This document shows positions 41,009 through 53,679 of a stretch of DNA of 64,000 nucleotides, in pieces. This DNA is from Auanema rhodensis (taxonomy: Eukaryota; Nematoda; Chromadorea; Rhabditida; Rhabditidae), in the NCBI GenBank assembly GCA_964057225.1, contig CAXKVF010000085.1, forward strand, positions 186,001 to 250,000, given 5' to 3'. The position numbers and the translations under genes were made by a program. The notes beneath the pieces are model-generated. The model did no database searches, had not been told where the DNA came from, and was given only the letters and a program-made list of their open reading frames with translations. Position 1 is the first letter of the stretch. Each line of letters opens with the position of its first letter.

Positions 41009-44000
41009 CACGTGAAAGATAAAGAGATGCGGTTTTCAAAATTAGATTCCCCATGTCCATATTAGTCTAAAAACAGATTTTTATTGATATTGGTGCATGG
41101 TAACCATGACTTTGAAATTTACGTGAACTTTAATTTATGCTAATTAAATGTACACGTGATGTGCACTTGGTATGTAACTCGCTTCACGTGAAAGATAAAG
41201 AGATGCGGTTTTCAAAATTAGATTCCCCATGTACATATTAGTCTAAAAACAAATTTTTATTGATATTGGTTCATGGTAACCATGACTTTGAAATTTACGT
41301 GAACTTTAATTTATGCTAATTAAATGTACACGTGATGTGCACTTAGTATGTAACTCGCTTCACGTGAAAGATAAAGAGATGCGGTTTTCAAAATTAGATT
41401 CCCCATGTCCATATTAGTCTAAAAACAAATTTTTATTGATATTGGTTCATGGTAACCATGACTTTGAAATTTACGTGAACTTTAATTTATGCTAATTAAA
41501 TGTACACGTGATGTGCACTTGGTATGTAACTCGCTTCACGTGAAAGATAAAGAGATGCGGTTTTCAAAATTAGATTCCCCATGTCCATATTAGTCTAAAA
41601 ACAAATTTTTATTGATATTGGTGCATGGTAACCATGACTTTGAAATTTACGTGAACTTTAATTTATGCTAATTAAATGTACACGTGATGTGCACTTGGTA
41701 TGTAACTCGCTTCACGTGAAAGATAAAGAGATGCGGTTTTCAAAATTAGATTCCCCATGTCCATATTAGTCTAAAAACAAATTTTTATTGATATTGGTTC
41801 ATGGTAACCATGACTTTGAAATTTACGTGAACTTTAATTTATGCTAATTAAATGTACACGTGATGTGCACTTGGTATGTAACTCGCTTCACGTGAAAGAT
41901 AAAGAGATGCGGTTTTCAAAATTAGATTCCCCATGTCCATATTAGTCTAAAAACAGATTTTTATTGATATTGGTGCATGGTAACCATGACTTTGAAATTT
42001 ACGTGAACTTTAATTTATGCTAATTAAATGTACACGTGATGTGCACTTGGTATGTAACTCGCTTCACGTGAAAGATAAAAAGATGCGGTTTTCAAAATTA
42101 GATTCCCCATGTACATATTAGTCTAAAAACAAATTTTTATTGATATTGGTTCATGGTAACCATGACTTTGAAATTTACGTGAACTTTAATTTATGCTAAT
42201 TAAATGTACACGTGATGTGCACTTGGTATGTAACTCGCTTCACGTGAAAGATAAAAAGATGCGGTTTTCAAAATTAGATTCCCCATGTACATATTAGTCT
42301 AAAAACAAATTTTTATTGATATTGGTTCATGGTAACCATGACTTTGAAATTTACGTGAACTTTAATTTATGCTAATTAAATGTACACGTGATGTGCACTT
42401 GGTATGTAACTCGCTTCACGTGGAAGATAAAGAGATGCGGTTTTCAAAATTAGATTCCCCATGTCCATATTAGTCTAAAAACAAATTTTTATTGATATTG
42501 GTGCATGGTAACCATGACTTTGAAATTTACGTGAACTTTAATTTATGCTAATTAAATGTACACGTGATGTGCACTTGGTATGTAACTCGCTTCACGTGAA
42601 AGATAAAGAGATGCGGTTTTCAAAATTAGATTCCCCATGTCCATATTAGTCTAAAAACAAATTTTTATTGATATTGGTTCATGGTAACCATGACTTTGAA
42701 ATTTACGTGAACTTTAATTTATGCTAATTAAATGTACACGTGATGTGCACTTGGTATGTAACTCGCTTCACGTGAAAGATAAAGAGATGCGGTTTTCAAA
42801 ATTAGATTCCCCATGTCCATATTAGTCTAAAAACAAATTTTTATCGATATTGGTTCATGGTAACCATGACTTTGAAATTTACGTGAACTTTAATTTATGC
42901 TAATTAAATGTACACGTGATGTGCACTTGGTATGTAACTCGCTTCACGTGAAAGATAAAGAGATGCGGTTTTCAAAATTAGATTCCCCATGTCCATATTA
43001 GTCTAAAAACAGATTTTTATTGATATTGGTGCATGGTAACCATGACTTTGAAATTTACGTGAACTTTAATTTATGCTAATTAAATGTACACGTGATGTGC
43101 ACTTGGTATGTAACTCGCTTCACGTGAAAGATAAAGAGATGCGGTTTTCAAAATTAGATTCCCCATGTACATATTAGTTTAAAAACAAATTTTTATTGAT
43201 ATTGGTTCATGGTAACCATGACTTTGAAATTTACGTGAACTTTAATTTATGCTAATTAAATGTACACGTGATGTGCACTTAGTATGTAACTCGCTTCACG
43301 TGAAAGATAAAGAGATGCGGTTTTCAAAATTAGATTCCCCATGTCCATATTAGTCTAAAAACAAATTTTTATTGATATTGGTTCATGGTAACCATGACTT
43401 TGAAATTTACGTGAACTTTAATTTATGCTAATTAAATGTACACGTGATGTGCACTTGGTATGTAACTCGCTTCACGTGAAAGATAAAGAGATGCGGTTTT
43501 CAAAATTAGATTCCCCATGTCCATATTAGTCTAAAAACAAATTTTTATTGATATTGGTGCATGGTAACCATGACTTTGAAATTTACGTGAACTTTAATTT
43601 ATGCTAATTAAATGTACACGTGATGTGCACTTGGTATGTAACTCGCTTCACGTGAAAGATAAAGAGATGCGGTTTTCAAAATTAGATTCCCCATGTCCAT
43701 ATTAGTCTAAAAACAAATTTTTATTGATATTGGTTCATGGTAACCATGACTTTGAAATTTACGTGAACTTTAATTTATGCTAATTAAATGTACACGTGAT
43801 GTGCACTTGGTATGTAACTCGCTTCACGTGAAAGATAAAGAGATGCGGTTTTCAAAATTAGATTCCCCATGTCCATATTAGTCTAAAAACAGATTTTTAT
43901 TGATATTGGTGCATGGTAACCATGACTTTGAAATTTACGTGAACTTTAATTTATGCTAATTAAATGTACACGTGATGTGCACTTGGTATGTAACTCGCTT

Positions 44001-44704
44001 CACGTGAAAGATAAAAAGATGCGGTTTTCAAAATTAGATTCCCCATGTACATATTAGTCTAAAAACAAATTTTTATTGATATTGGTTCATGGTAACCATG
44101 ACTTTGAAATTTACGTGAACTTTAATTTATGCTAATTAAATGTACACGTGATGTGCACTTGGTATGTAACTCGCTTCACGTGGAAGATAAAGAGATGCGG
44201 TTTTCAAAATTAGATTCCCCATGTCCATATTAGTCTAAAAACAAATTTTTATTGATATTGGTGCATGGTAACCATGACTTTGAAATTTACGTGAACTTTA
44301 ATTTATGCTAATTAAATGTACACGTGATGTGCACTTGGTATGTAACTCGCTTCACGTGAAAGATAAAGAGATGCGGTTTTCAAAATTAGATTCCCCATGT
44401 CCATATTAGTCTAAAAACAAATTTTTATTGATATTGGTTCATGGTAACCATGACTTTGAAATTTACGTGAACTTTAATTTATGCTAATTAAATGTACACG
44501 TGATGTGCACTTGGTATGTAACTCGCTTCACGTGAAAGATAAAGAGATGCGGTTTTCAAAATTAGATTCCCCATGTCCATATTAGTCTAAAAACAAATTT
44601 TTATTGATATTGGTTCATGGTAACCATGACTTTGAAATTTACGTGAACTTTAATTTATGCTAATTAAATGTACACGTGATGTGCACTTGGTATGTAACTC
44701 GCTT
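41009..44704 (+). repeat. 11-monomer HOR (1936 bp) built from 5- and 6-monomer subunits
   Basis: Cagattt copies at 41009, 41889, 42945 and 43825 are each followed by a catgtacat copy (41185, 42065, 43121, 44001), at 5, 6 and 5 monomer steps. The catgtacat copies at 41185 and 43121 share the rare ending cacttagtatg and lie 1936 bp apart, which sets the true unit at 11 monomers. In the first unit the aaaaag/catgtacat copy occurs twice in a row (42065 and 42241), but only once in the second (44001). That is a one-monomer gain or loss. After that step the two units match at a 1760-bp offset. Confidence 0.82.
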
Positions 44705-46112
44705 CACGTGAAATATAAAGAGATGCGGTTTTCAAAATTAGATTCCCCATGTCCATATTAGTCTAAAAACAAATTTTTATTGATATTGGTGCATGGTAAC
44801 CATGACTTTGAAATTTACGTGAACTTTAATTTATGCTAATTAAATGTACACGTGATGTGCACTTGGTATGTAACTCGCTTCACGTGAAAGATAAAGAGAT
44901 GCGGTTTTCAAAATTAGATTCCCCATGTCCATATTAGTCTAAAAACAAATTTTTATTGATATTGGTTCATGGTAACCATGACTTTGAAATTTACGTGAAC
45001 TTTAATTTATGCTAATTAAATGTACACGTGATGTGCACTTGGTATGTAACTCGCTTCACGTGAAATATAAAGAGATGCGGTTTTCAAAATTAGATTCCCC
45101 ATGTACATATTAGTCTAAAAACAAATTTTTATTGATATTGGTTCATGGTAACCATGACTTTGAAATTTACGTGAACTTTAATTTATACTAATTAAATGTA
45201 CACGTGATGTGCACTTGGTATGTAACTCGCTTCACGTGGAAGATAAAGAGATGCGGTTTTCAAAATTAGATTCCCCATGTCCATATTAGTCTAAAAACAA
45301 ATTTTTATTGATATTGGTTCATGGTAACCATGACTTTGAAATTTACGTGAACTTTAATTTATGCTAATTAAATGTACACGTGATGTGCACTTGGTATGTA
45401 ACTCGCTTCACGTGAAATATAAAGAGATGCGGTTTTCAAAATTAGATTCCCCATGTCCATATTAGTCTAAAAACAAATTTTTATTGATATTGGTGCATGG
45501 TAACCATGACTTTGAAATTTACGTGAACTTTAATTTATGCTAATTAAATGTACACGTGATGTGCACTTGGTATGTAACTCGCTTCACGTGAAAGATAAAG
45601 AGATGCGGTTTTCAAAATTAGATTCCTCATGTCCATATTAGTCTAAAAACAAATTTTTATTGATATTGGTGCATGGTAACCATGACTTTGAAATTTACGT
45701 GAACTTTAATTTATGCTAATTAAACGTACACGTGATGTGCACTTGGTATGTAACTCGCTTCACGTGAAAGATAAAGAGATGCGGTTTTCAAAATTAGATT
45801 CCCCATGTCCATATTAGTCTAAAAACAAATTTTTATTGATATTGGTGCATGGTAACCATGACTTTGAAATTTACGTGAACTTTAATTTATGCTAATTAAA
45901 TGTACACGTGATGTGCACTTGGTATGTAACTCGCTTCACGTGAAAGATAAAGAGATGCGGTTTTCAAAATTAGATTCCCCATGTCCATATAAGTCTAAAA
46001 ACAAATTTTTATTGATATTGGTTCATGGTAACCATGACTTTGAAATTTACGTGAACTTTAATTTATGCTAATTAAATGTACACGTGATGTGCACTTGGTA
46101 TGTAACTCGCTT
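44705..46112 (+). repeat. Satellite monomers bridging two HOR blocks
   Basis: Eight monomers. The copy at 45057 has catgtacat with tatactaat, a combination otherwise seen only at 27281. It is followed by ggaag (45233), gaaat (45409) and ttcctc (45585) copies, as after 27281. 45233 is the last ggaag copy I found in the window. 45937 carries the base change at 45991 (tattag to tataag) that opens the spurious 60-codon frame. Confidence 0.7.
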
Positions 46113-46287
46113 CACGTGAAATATAAAGAGATGCGGTTTTCAAAATTAGATTCCCCATGTCCATATTAGTCTAAAATAAATTTTTATTGATATTGGTTCA
46201 TGGTAACCATGACTTTGAAATTTACGTGAACTTTAATTTATGCTAATTAAATGTACACGTGATGTGCACTTGGTATGTAACTCGCTT
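46113..46287 (+). repeat. 175-bp monomer with one-base deletion
   Basis: The A/T tract reads ctaaaataaattttt (46171-46185) instead of ctaaaaacaaattttt: one base is lost and the c is replaced by t. Every later cacgtg landmark is shifted by one from the 176-bp grid. The duplicated partner at 48224 has normal length, so the deletion postdates that duplication or is a sequencing error in a homopolymer. Confidence 0.85.
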
Positions 46288-49200
46288 CACGTGAAAGATA
46301 AAGAGATGCGGTTTTCAAAATTAGATTCCTCATGTCCATATTAGTCTAAAAACAAATTTTTATTGATATTGGTGCATGGTAACCATGACTTTGAAATTTA
46401 CGTGAACTTTAATTTATGCTAATTAAATGTACACGTGATGTGCACTTGGTATGTAACTCGCTTCACGTGAAAGATAAAGAGATGCGGTTTTCAAAATTAG
46501 ATTCCCCATGTCCATATTAGTCTAAAAACAAATTTTTATTGATATTGGTGCATGGTAACCATGACTTTGAAATTTACGTGAACTTTAATTTATGCTAATT
46601 AAATGTACACGTGATGTGCACTTGGTATGTAACTCGCTTCACGTGAAAGATAAAGAGATGCGGTTTTCAAAAATAGATTCCCCATGTCCATATTAGTCTA
46701 AAAACAAATTTTTATTGATATTGGTTCATGGTAACCATGACTTTGAAATTTACGTGAACTTTAATTTATGCTAATTAAATATACACGTGATGTGCACTTG
46801 GTATGTAACTCGCTTCACGTGAAAGATAAAGAGATGCGGTTTTCAAAATTAGATTCCCCATGTCCATATTAGTCTAAAAACAAATTTTTATTGATATTGG
46901 TTCATGGTAACCATGACTTTGAAATTTACGTGAACTTTAATTTATGCTAATTAAATGTACACGTGATGTGCACTTGGTATGTAACTCGCTTCACGTGAAA
47001 TATAAAGAGATGCGGTTTTCAAAATTAGATTCCCCATGTCCATATTAGTCTAAAAATAAGTTTTTATTGATATTGGTGCATGGTAACCATGACTTTGAAA
47101 TTTACGTGAACTTTAATTTATGCTAATTAAATGTACACGTGATGTGCACTTGGTATGTAACTCGCTTCACGTGAAAGATAAAGAGATGCGGTTTTCAAAA
47201 TTAGATTCCTCATGTCCATATTAGTCTAAAAACAAATTTTTATTGATATTGGTGCATGGTAACCATGACTTTGAAATTTACGTGAACTTTAATTTATGCT
47301 AATTAAACGTACACGTGATGTGCACTTGGTATGTAACTCGCTTCACGTGAAAGATAAAGAGATGCGGTTTTCAAAATTAGATTCCCCATGTCCATATTAG
47401 TCTAAAAACAAATTTTTATTGATATTGGTGCATGGTAACCATGACTTTGAAATTTACGTGAACTTTAATTTATGCTAATTAAATGTACACGTGATGTGCA
47501 CTTGGTATGTAACTCGCTTCACGTGAAAGATAAAGAGATGCGGTTTTCAAAATTAGATTCCCCATGTCCATATTAGTCTACAAAAAAATTTTTATTGATA
47601 TTGGTGCATGGTAACCATGACTTTGAAATTTACGTGAACTTTAATTTATGCTAATTAAATGTACACTTGATGTGCACTTGGTATGTAACTCGCTTCACGT
47701 GAAAGATAAAGAGATGCGGTTTTCAAAATTAGATTCCCCATGTCCATATTAGTCTAAAAACAAATTTTTATTGATATTGGTGCATGGTAACCATGACTTT
47801 GAAATTTACGTGAACTTTAATTTATGCTAATTAAATGTACACGTGATGTGCACTTGGTATGTAACTCGCTTCACGTGAAAGATAAAGAGATGCGGTTTTC
47901 AAAATTAGATTCCCCATGTCCATATTAGTCTAAAAACAAATTTTTATTGATATTGGTTCATGGTAACCATGACTTTGAAATTTACGTGAACTTTAATTTA
48001 TGCTAATTAAATGTACACGTGATGTGCACTTGGTATGTAACTCGCTTCACGTGAAAGATAAAGAGATGCGGTTTTCAAAATTAGATTCCCCATGTCCATA
48101 TTAGTCTAAAAACAAATTTTCATTGATATTGCTTCATGGTAACCATGACTTTGAAATTTACGTGAGCTTTAATTTATGCTAATTAAATGTACACGTGATG
48201 TGCACTTGGTATGTAACTCGCTTCACGTGAAATATAAAGAGATGCGGTTTTCAAAATTAGATTCCCCATGTCCATATTAGTCTAAAAACAAATTTTTATT
48301 GATATTGGTTCATGGTAACCATGACTTTGAAATTTACGTGAACTTTAATTTATGCTAATTAAATGTACACGTGATGTGCACTTGGTATGTAACTCGCTTC
48401 ACGTGAAAGATAAAGAGATGCGGTTTTCAAAATTAGATTCCTCATGTCCATATTAGTCTAAAAACAAATTTTTATTGATATTGGTGCATGGTAACCATGA
48501 CTTTGAAATTTACGTGAACTTTAATTTATGCTAATTAAATGTACACGTGATGTGCACTTGGTATGTAACTCGCTTCACGTGAAAGATAAAGAGATGCGGT
48601 TTTCAAAATTAGATTCCCCATGTCCATATTAGTCTAAAAACAAATTTTTATTGATATTGGTGCATGGTAACCATGACTTTGAAATTTACGTGAACTTTAA
48701 TTTATGCTAATTAAATGTACACGTGATGTGCACTTGGTATGTAACTCGCTTCACGTGAAAGATAAAGAGATGCGGTTTTCAAAAATAGATTCCCCATGTC
48801 CATATTAGTCTAAAAACAAATTTTTATTGATATTGGTTCATGGTAACCATGACTTTGAAATTTACGTGAACTTTAATTTATGCTAATTAAATGTACACGT
48901 GATGTGCACTTGGTATGTAACTCGCTTCACGTGAAAGATAAAGAGATGCGGTTTTCAAAATTAGATTCCCCATGTCCATATTAGTCTAAAAACAAATTTT
49001 TATTGATATTGGTTCATGGTAACCATGACTTTGAAATTTACGTGAACTTTAATTTATGCTAATTAAATGTACACGTGATGTGCACTTGGTATGTAACTCG
49101 CTTCACGTGAAATATAAAGAGATGCGGTTTTCAAAATTAGATTCCCCATGTCCATATTAGTCTAAAAATAAGTTTTTATTGATATTGGTGCATGGTAACC

Positions 49201-50335
49201 ATGACTTTGAAATTTACGTGAACTTTAATTTATGCTAATTAAATGTACACGTGATGTGCACTTGGTATGTAACTCGCTTCACGTGAAAGATAAAGAGATG
49301 CGGTTTTCAAAATTAGATTCCTCATGTCCATATTAGTCTAAAAACAAATTTTTATTGATATTGGTGCATGGTAACCATGACTTTGAAATTTACGTGAACT
49401 TTAATTTATGCTAATTAAACGTACACGTGATGTGCACTTGGTATGTAACTCGCTTCACGTGAAAGATAAAGAGATGCGGTTTTCAAAATTAGATTCCCCA
49501 TGTCCATATTAGTCTAAAAACAAATTTTTATTGATATTGGTGCATGGTAACCATGACTTTGAAATTTACGTGAACTTTAATTTATGCTAATTAAATGTAC
49601 ACGTGATGTGCACTTGGTATGTAACTCGCTTCACGTGAAAGATAAAGAGATGCGGTTTTCAAAATTAGATTCCCCATGTCCATATTAGTCTACAAAAAAA
49701 TTTTTATTGATATTGGTGCATGGTAACCATGACTTTGAAATTTACGTGAACTTTAATTTATGCTAATTAAATGTACACTTGATGTGCACTTGGTATGTAA
49801 CTCGCTTCACGTGAAAGATAAAGAGATGCGGTTTTCAAAATTAGATTCCCCATGTCCATATTAGTCTAAAAACAAATTTTTATTGATATTGGTGCATGGT
49901 AACCATGACTTTGAAATTTACGTGAACTTTAATTTATGCTAATTAAATGTACACGTGATGTGCACTTGGTATGTAACTCGCTTCACGTGAAAGATAAAGA
50001 GATGCGGTTTTCAAAATTAGATTCCCCATGTCCATATTAGTCTAAAAACAAATTTTTATTGATATTGGTTCATGGTAACCATGACTTTGAAATTTACGTG
50101 AACTATAATTTATGCTAATTAAATGTACACGTGATGTGCACTTGGTATGTAACTCGCTTCACGTGAAAGATAAAGAGATGCGGTTTTCAAAATTAGATTC
50201 CCCATGTCCATATTAGTCTAAAAACAAATTTTCATTGATATTGCTTCATGGTAACCATGACTTTGAAATTTACGTGAGCTTTAATTTATGCTAATTAAAT
50301 GTACACGTGATGTGCACTTGGTATGTAACTTGCTT
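46113..50335 (+). repeat. 12-monomer tandem duplication (2111 and 2112 bp)
   Basis: The series starting at 46113 (gaaat/ggttc) repeats from 48224. In order it holds ttcctc, plain, aaaatagatt, ggttc, gaaat with ataagttttt, ttcctc with aaacgtac, plain, ctacaaaaaaa with cacttgatg, plain, ggttc, and tttcattg with gcttcat and gtgagctt. The rare types align one to one: aaaatagatt at 46640/48752, ataagttttt at 46992/49104, ctacaaaaaaa at 47520/49632, gtgagctt at 48048/50160. Differences seen: one base missing in 46113, atatacac only in 46640, aactataat only in 49984, and acttgctt only at the end of 50160. A recent duplication with few later changes fits. Confidence 0.87.
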
Positions 50336-50863
50336 CACGTGAAAGATAAAGAGATGCGGTTTTCAAAATTAGATTCCCCATGTCAATATTAGTCTAAAAA
50401 CAAATTTTTATTGATATTGGTGCGTGGTAACCATGACTTTGAAATTTACGTGAACTTTAATTTATGCTAATTAAATGTACACGTGATGTGCACTTGGTAT
50501 GTAACTCGCTTCACGTGAAAGATAAAGAGATGCGGTTTTCAAAATTAGATTCCCCATGTCCATATTAGTCTAAAAACAAAATTTTATTGATATTGGTGCA
50601 TGGTAACCATGACTTTGAAATTTACGTGAACTTTAATTTATGCTAATTAAATGTACACGTGATGTGCACTTGGTATGTAACTCGCTTCACGTGAAAGATA
50701 AAGAGATGCGGTTTTCAAAATTAGATTCCCCATGTCCATATTAGTCTAAAAACAAATTTTTATTGATATTGGTGCATGGTAACCATGACTTTGAAATTTA
50801 CGTGAACTTTAATTTATGCTAATTAAATGTACACGTGATGTGCACTTGGTATGTAACTCGCTT
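49632..50863 (+). repeat. Seven-monomer block duplicated 4048 bp away (copy 1)
   Basis: The copies at 49632-50863 match 53680-54911 in order: ctacaaaaaaa with cacttgatg; plain; ggttc with aactataat; gcttcat with gtgagctt and an acttgctt end; gtcaatatt with gtgcgtgg; acaaaatttta; plain. The offset is 23 monomers. One difference is visible: 50160 has tttcattg where 54208 has tttttattg. The aactataat and acttgctt changes are absent from the older partner at 47520-48223, so this block was copied from the second unit of the 12-monomer duplication. Confidence 0.82.
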
Positions 50864-51039
50864 CACGTGAAAGATAAAGAGATGCGGTTCTCAAAATTAG
50901 ATTGCCCATGTCCATATTAGTCTAAAAACAAATTTTTATTGATATTGGTGCATGGTAACCATGACTTTGAAATTTACGTGAACTTTAATTTATGCTAATT
51001 AAATGTACACGTGATGTGCACTTGGTATGTAACTCGCTT
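50336..51039 (+). repeat. Four satellite monomers with private variants
   Basis: Copies at 50336 (gtcaatatt, gtgcgtgg), 50512 (acaaaattttatt), 50688 (plain) and 50864 (ggttctc, gattgccc). The first two variants recur at 54384 and 54560, part of a longer block shared at 4048 bp distance. The gtgcgtgg change breaks the catggt-a-accatg dyad. Confidence 0.75.
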
Positions 51040-53679
51040 CACGTGAAAGATAAAGAGATGCGGTTTTCAAAATTAGATTCCTCATGTCCATATTAGTCTA
51101 AAAACAAATTTTTATTGATATTGGTGCATGGTAACCATGATTTTGAAATTTACGTGAACTTTAATTTATGCTAATTAAATGTACACGTGATGTGCACTTG
51201 GTATGTAACTCGCTTCACGTGAAAGATAAAGAGATGCGGTTTTCAAAGTTAGATTCCCCATGTCCATATTAGTCTAAAAACGAATTTTTATTGATATTGG
51301 TGCATGGTAACCACGACTTTGAAATTTACGTGAACTTTAATTTATGCTAATTAAATGTACACGTGATGTGCACTTGGTATGTAACTCGCTTCACGTGAAA
51401 GATAAAGAGATGCGGTTTTCAAAATTAGATTCCCCATGTCCATATTAGTCTAAAAACTAATTTTTATTGATATTGGTGCATGGTAACCATGACTTTGAAA
51501 TTTACGTGAACTTTAATTTATGCTAATTAAATGTACACGTGATGTGCACTTGGTATGTAACTCGCTTCACGTGAAAGATAAAGAGATGCGGTTTTCAAAA
51601 TTAGATTCCCCATGTCCATATTAGTCTAAAAACAAATTTTTATTGATAATGGTTCATGGTAACCATGACTTTGAAATTTACGTGAACTTTAATTTATGCT
51701 AATTAAATGTACACGTGATGTGCACTTGGTATGTAACTCGCTTCACGTGAAAGATAAAGAGATGCGGTTTTCAAAATTAGATTCCCCATGTCCATATTAG
51801 TCTAAAAACAAATTTTTATTGATATTGCTTCATGGTAACCATGACTTTGAAATTTACGTGAACTTTAATTTATGCTAATTAAATGTACACGTGATGTGCA
51901 CTTGGTATGTAACTCGCTTCACGTGAAAGATAAAGAGATGCGGTTTTCAAAATTAGATTCCCCATGTCCATATTAGTCTAAAAACAAATTTTTATTGATA
52001 TTGGTGCATGGTAACCATGACTTTGAAATTTACGTGAACTTTAATTTATGCTAATTAAATGTACACGTGATGTGCACTTGGTATGTAACTCGCTTCACGT
52101 GAAAGATAAAGAGATGCGGTTTTCAAAATTAGATTCCCCATGTCCATATTAGTCTAAAAACAAATTTTTATTGATATTGGTGCATGGTAACCATGACTTT
52201 GAAATTTACGTGAACTTTAATTTATGCTAATTAAATGTACACGTGATGTGCACTTGGTATGTAACTCGCTTCACGTGAAAGATAAAGAGATGCGGTTTTC
52301 AAAATTAGATTCCTCATGTCCATATTAGTCTAAAAACAAATTTTTATTGATATTGGTGCATGGTAACCATGACTTTGAATTTTACGTGAACTTTAATTTA
52401 TGCTAATTAAATGTACACGTGATGTGCACTTGGTATGTAACTCGCTTCACGTGAAAGATAAAGAGATGCGGTTTTCAAAGTTAGATTCCCCATGTCCATA
52501 TTAGTCTAAAAACGAATTTTTATTGATATTGGTGCATGGTAACCACGACTTTGAAATTTACGTGAACTTTAATTTATGCTAATTAAATGTACACGTGATG
52601 TGCACTTGGTATGTAACTCGCTTCACGTGAAAGATAAAGAGATGCGGTTTTCAAAATTAGATTCCCCATGTCCATATTAGTCTAAAAACTAATTTTTATT
52701 GATATTGGTGCATGGTAACCATGACTTTGAAATTTACGTGAACTTTAATTTATGCTAATTAAATGTACACGTGATGTGCACTTGGTATGTAACTCGCTTC
52801 ACGTGAAAGATAAAGAGATGCGGTTTTCAAAATTAGATTCCCCATGTCCATATTAGTCTAAAAACGAATTTTTATTGATATTGGTGCATGGTAACCACGA
52901 CTTTGAAATTTACGTGAACTTTAATTTATGCTAATTAAATGTACACGTGATGTGCACTTGGTATGTAACTCGCTTCACGTGAAAGATAAAGAGATGCGGT
53001 TTTCAAAATTAGATTCCTCATGTCCATATTAGTCTAAAAACAAATTTTTATTGATATTGGTGCATGGTAACCATGACTTTGAAATTTACGTGAACTTTAA
53101 TTTATGCTAATTAAATGTACACGTGATGTGCACTTGGTATGTAACTCGCTTCACGTGAAAGATAAAGAGATGCGGTTTTCAAAATTTGATTCCCCATGTC
53201 CATATTAGTCTAAAAACGAATTTTTATTGATATTGGTGCATGGTAACCACGACTTTGAAATTTACGTGAACTTTAATTTATGCTAATTAAATGTACACGT
53301 GATGTGCACTTGGTATGTAACTCGCTTCACGTGAAAGATAAAGAGATGCGGTTTTCAAAATTAGATTCCTCATGTCCATATTAGTCTAAAAACAAATTTT
53401 TATTGATATTGGTGCATGGTAACCATGACTTTGAAATTTACGTGAACTTTAATTTATGCTAATTAAATGTACACGTGATGTGCACTTGGTATGTAACTCG
53501 CTTCACGTGAAAGATAAAGAGATGCGGTTTTCAAAATTAGATTCCTCATGTCCATATTAGTCTAAAAACAAATTTTTATTGATATTGGTGCATGGTAACC
53601 ATGACTTTGAAATTTACGTGAACTTTAATTTATGCTAATTAAATGTACACGTGATGTGCACTTGGTATGTAACTCGCTT
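51040..53679 (+). repeat. cgaattt/ccacgac lineage, first block
   Basis: Fifteen monomers. Copies at 51216, 52448, 52800 and 53152 carry aacgaattt and ccacgac together; 51216 and 52448 also carry aaagttag and are each followed by an aactaattt copy (51392, 52624), seven monomers apart. Between them lie ttcctc and plain copies and two odd ones: 51568 with gataatgg and 51744 with gcttcat. 52272 has gaattttacg, altering the aaattt stretch. The series cgaattt, ctaattt, cgaattt, ttcctc from 52448 anticipates the 5-monomer unit at 55088. Confidence 0.78.

Noticed and set aside
45889-46071. 60-codon open reading frame on the plus strand
   Set aside because: It lies wholly in the satellite and exists only because base 45991 is a, turning tattag into tataag and removing a stop present in the other copies. 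It has no codon bias, no homology I recognise and no start context; the 176-bp period (2 modulo 3) shifts the frame at each monomer.
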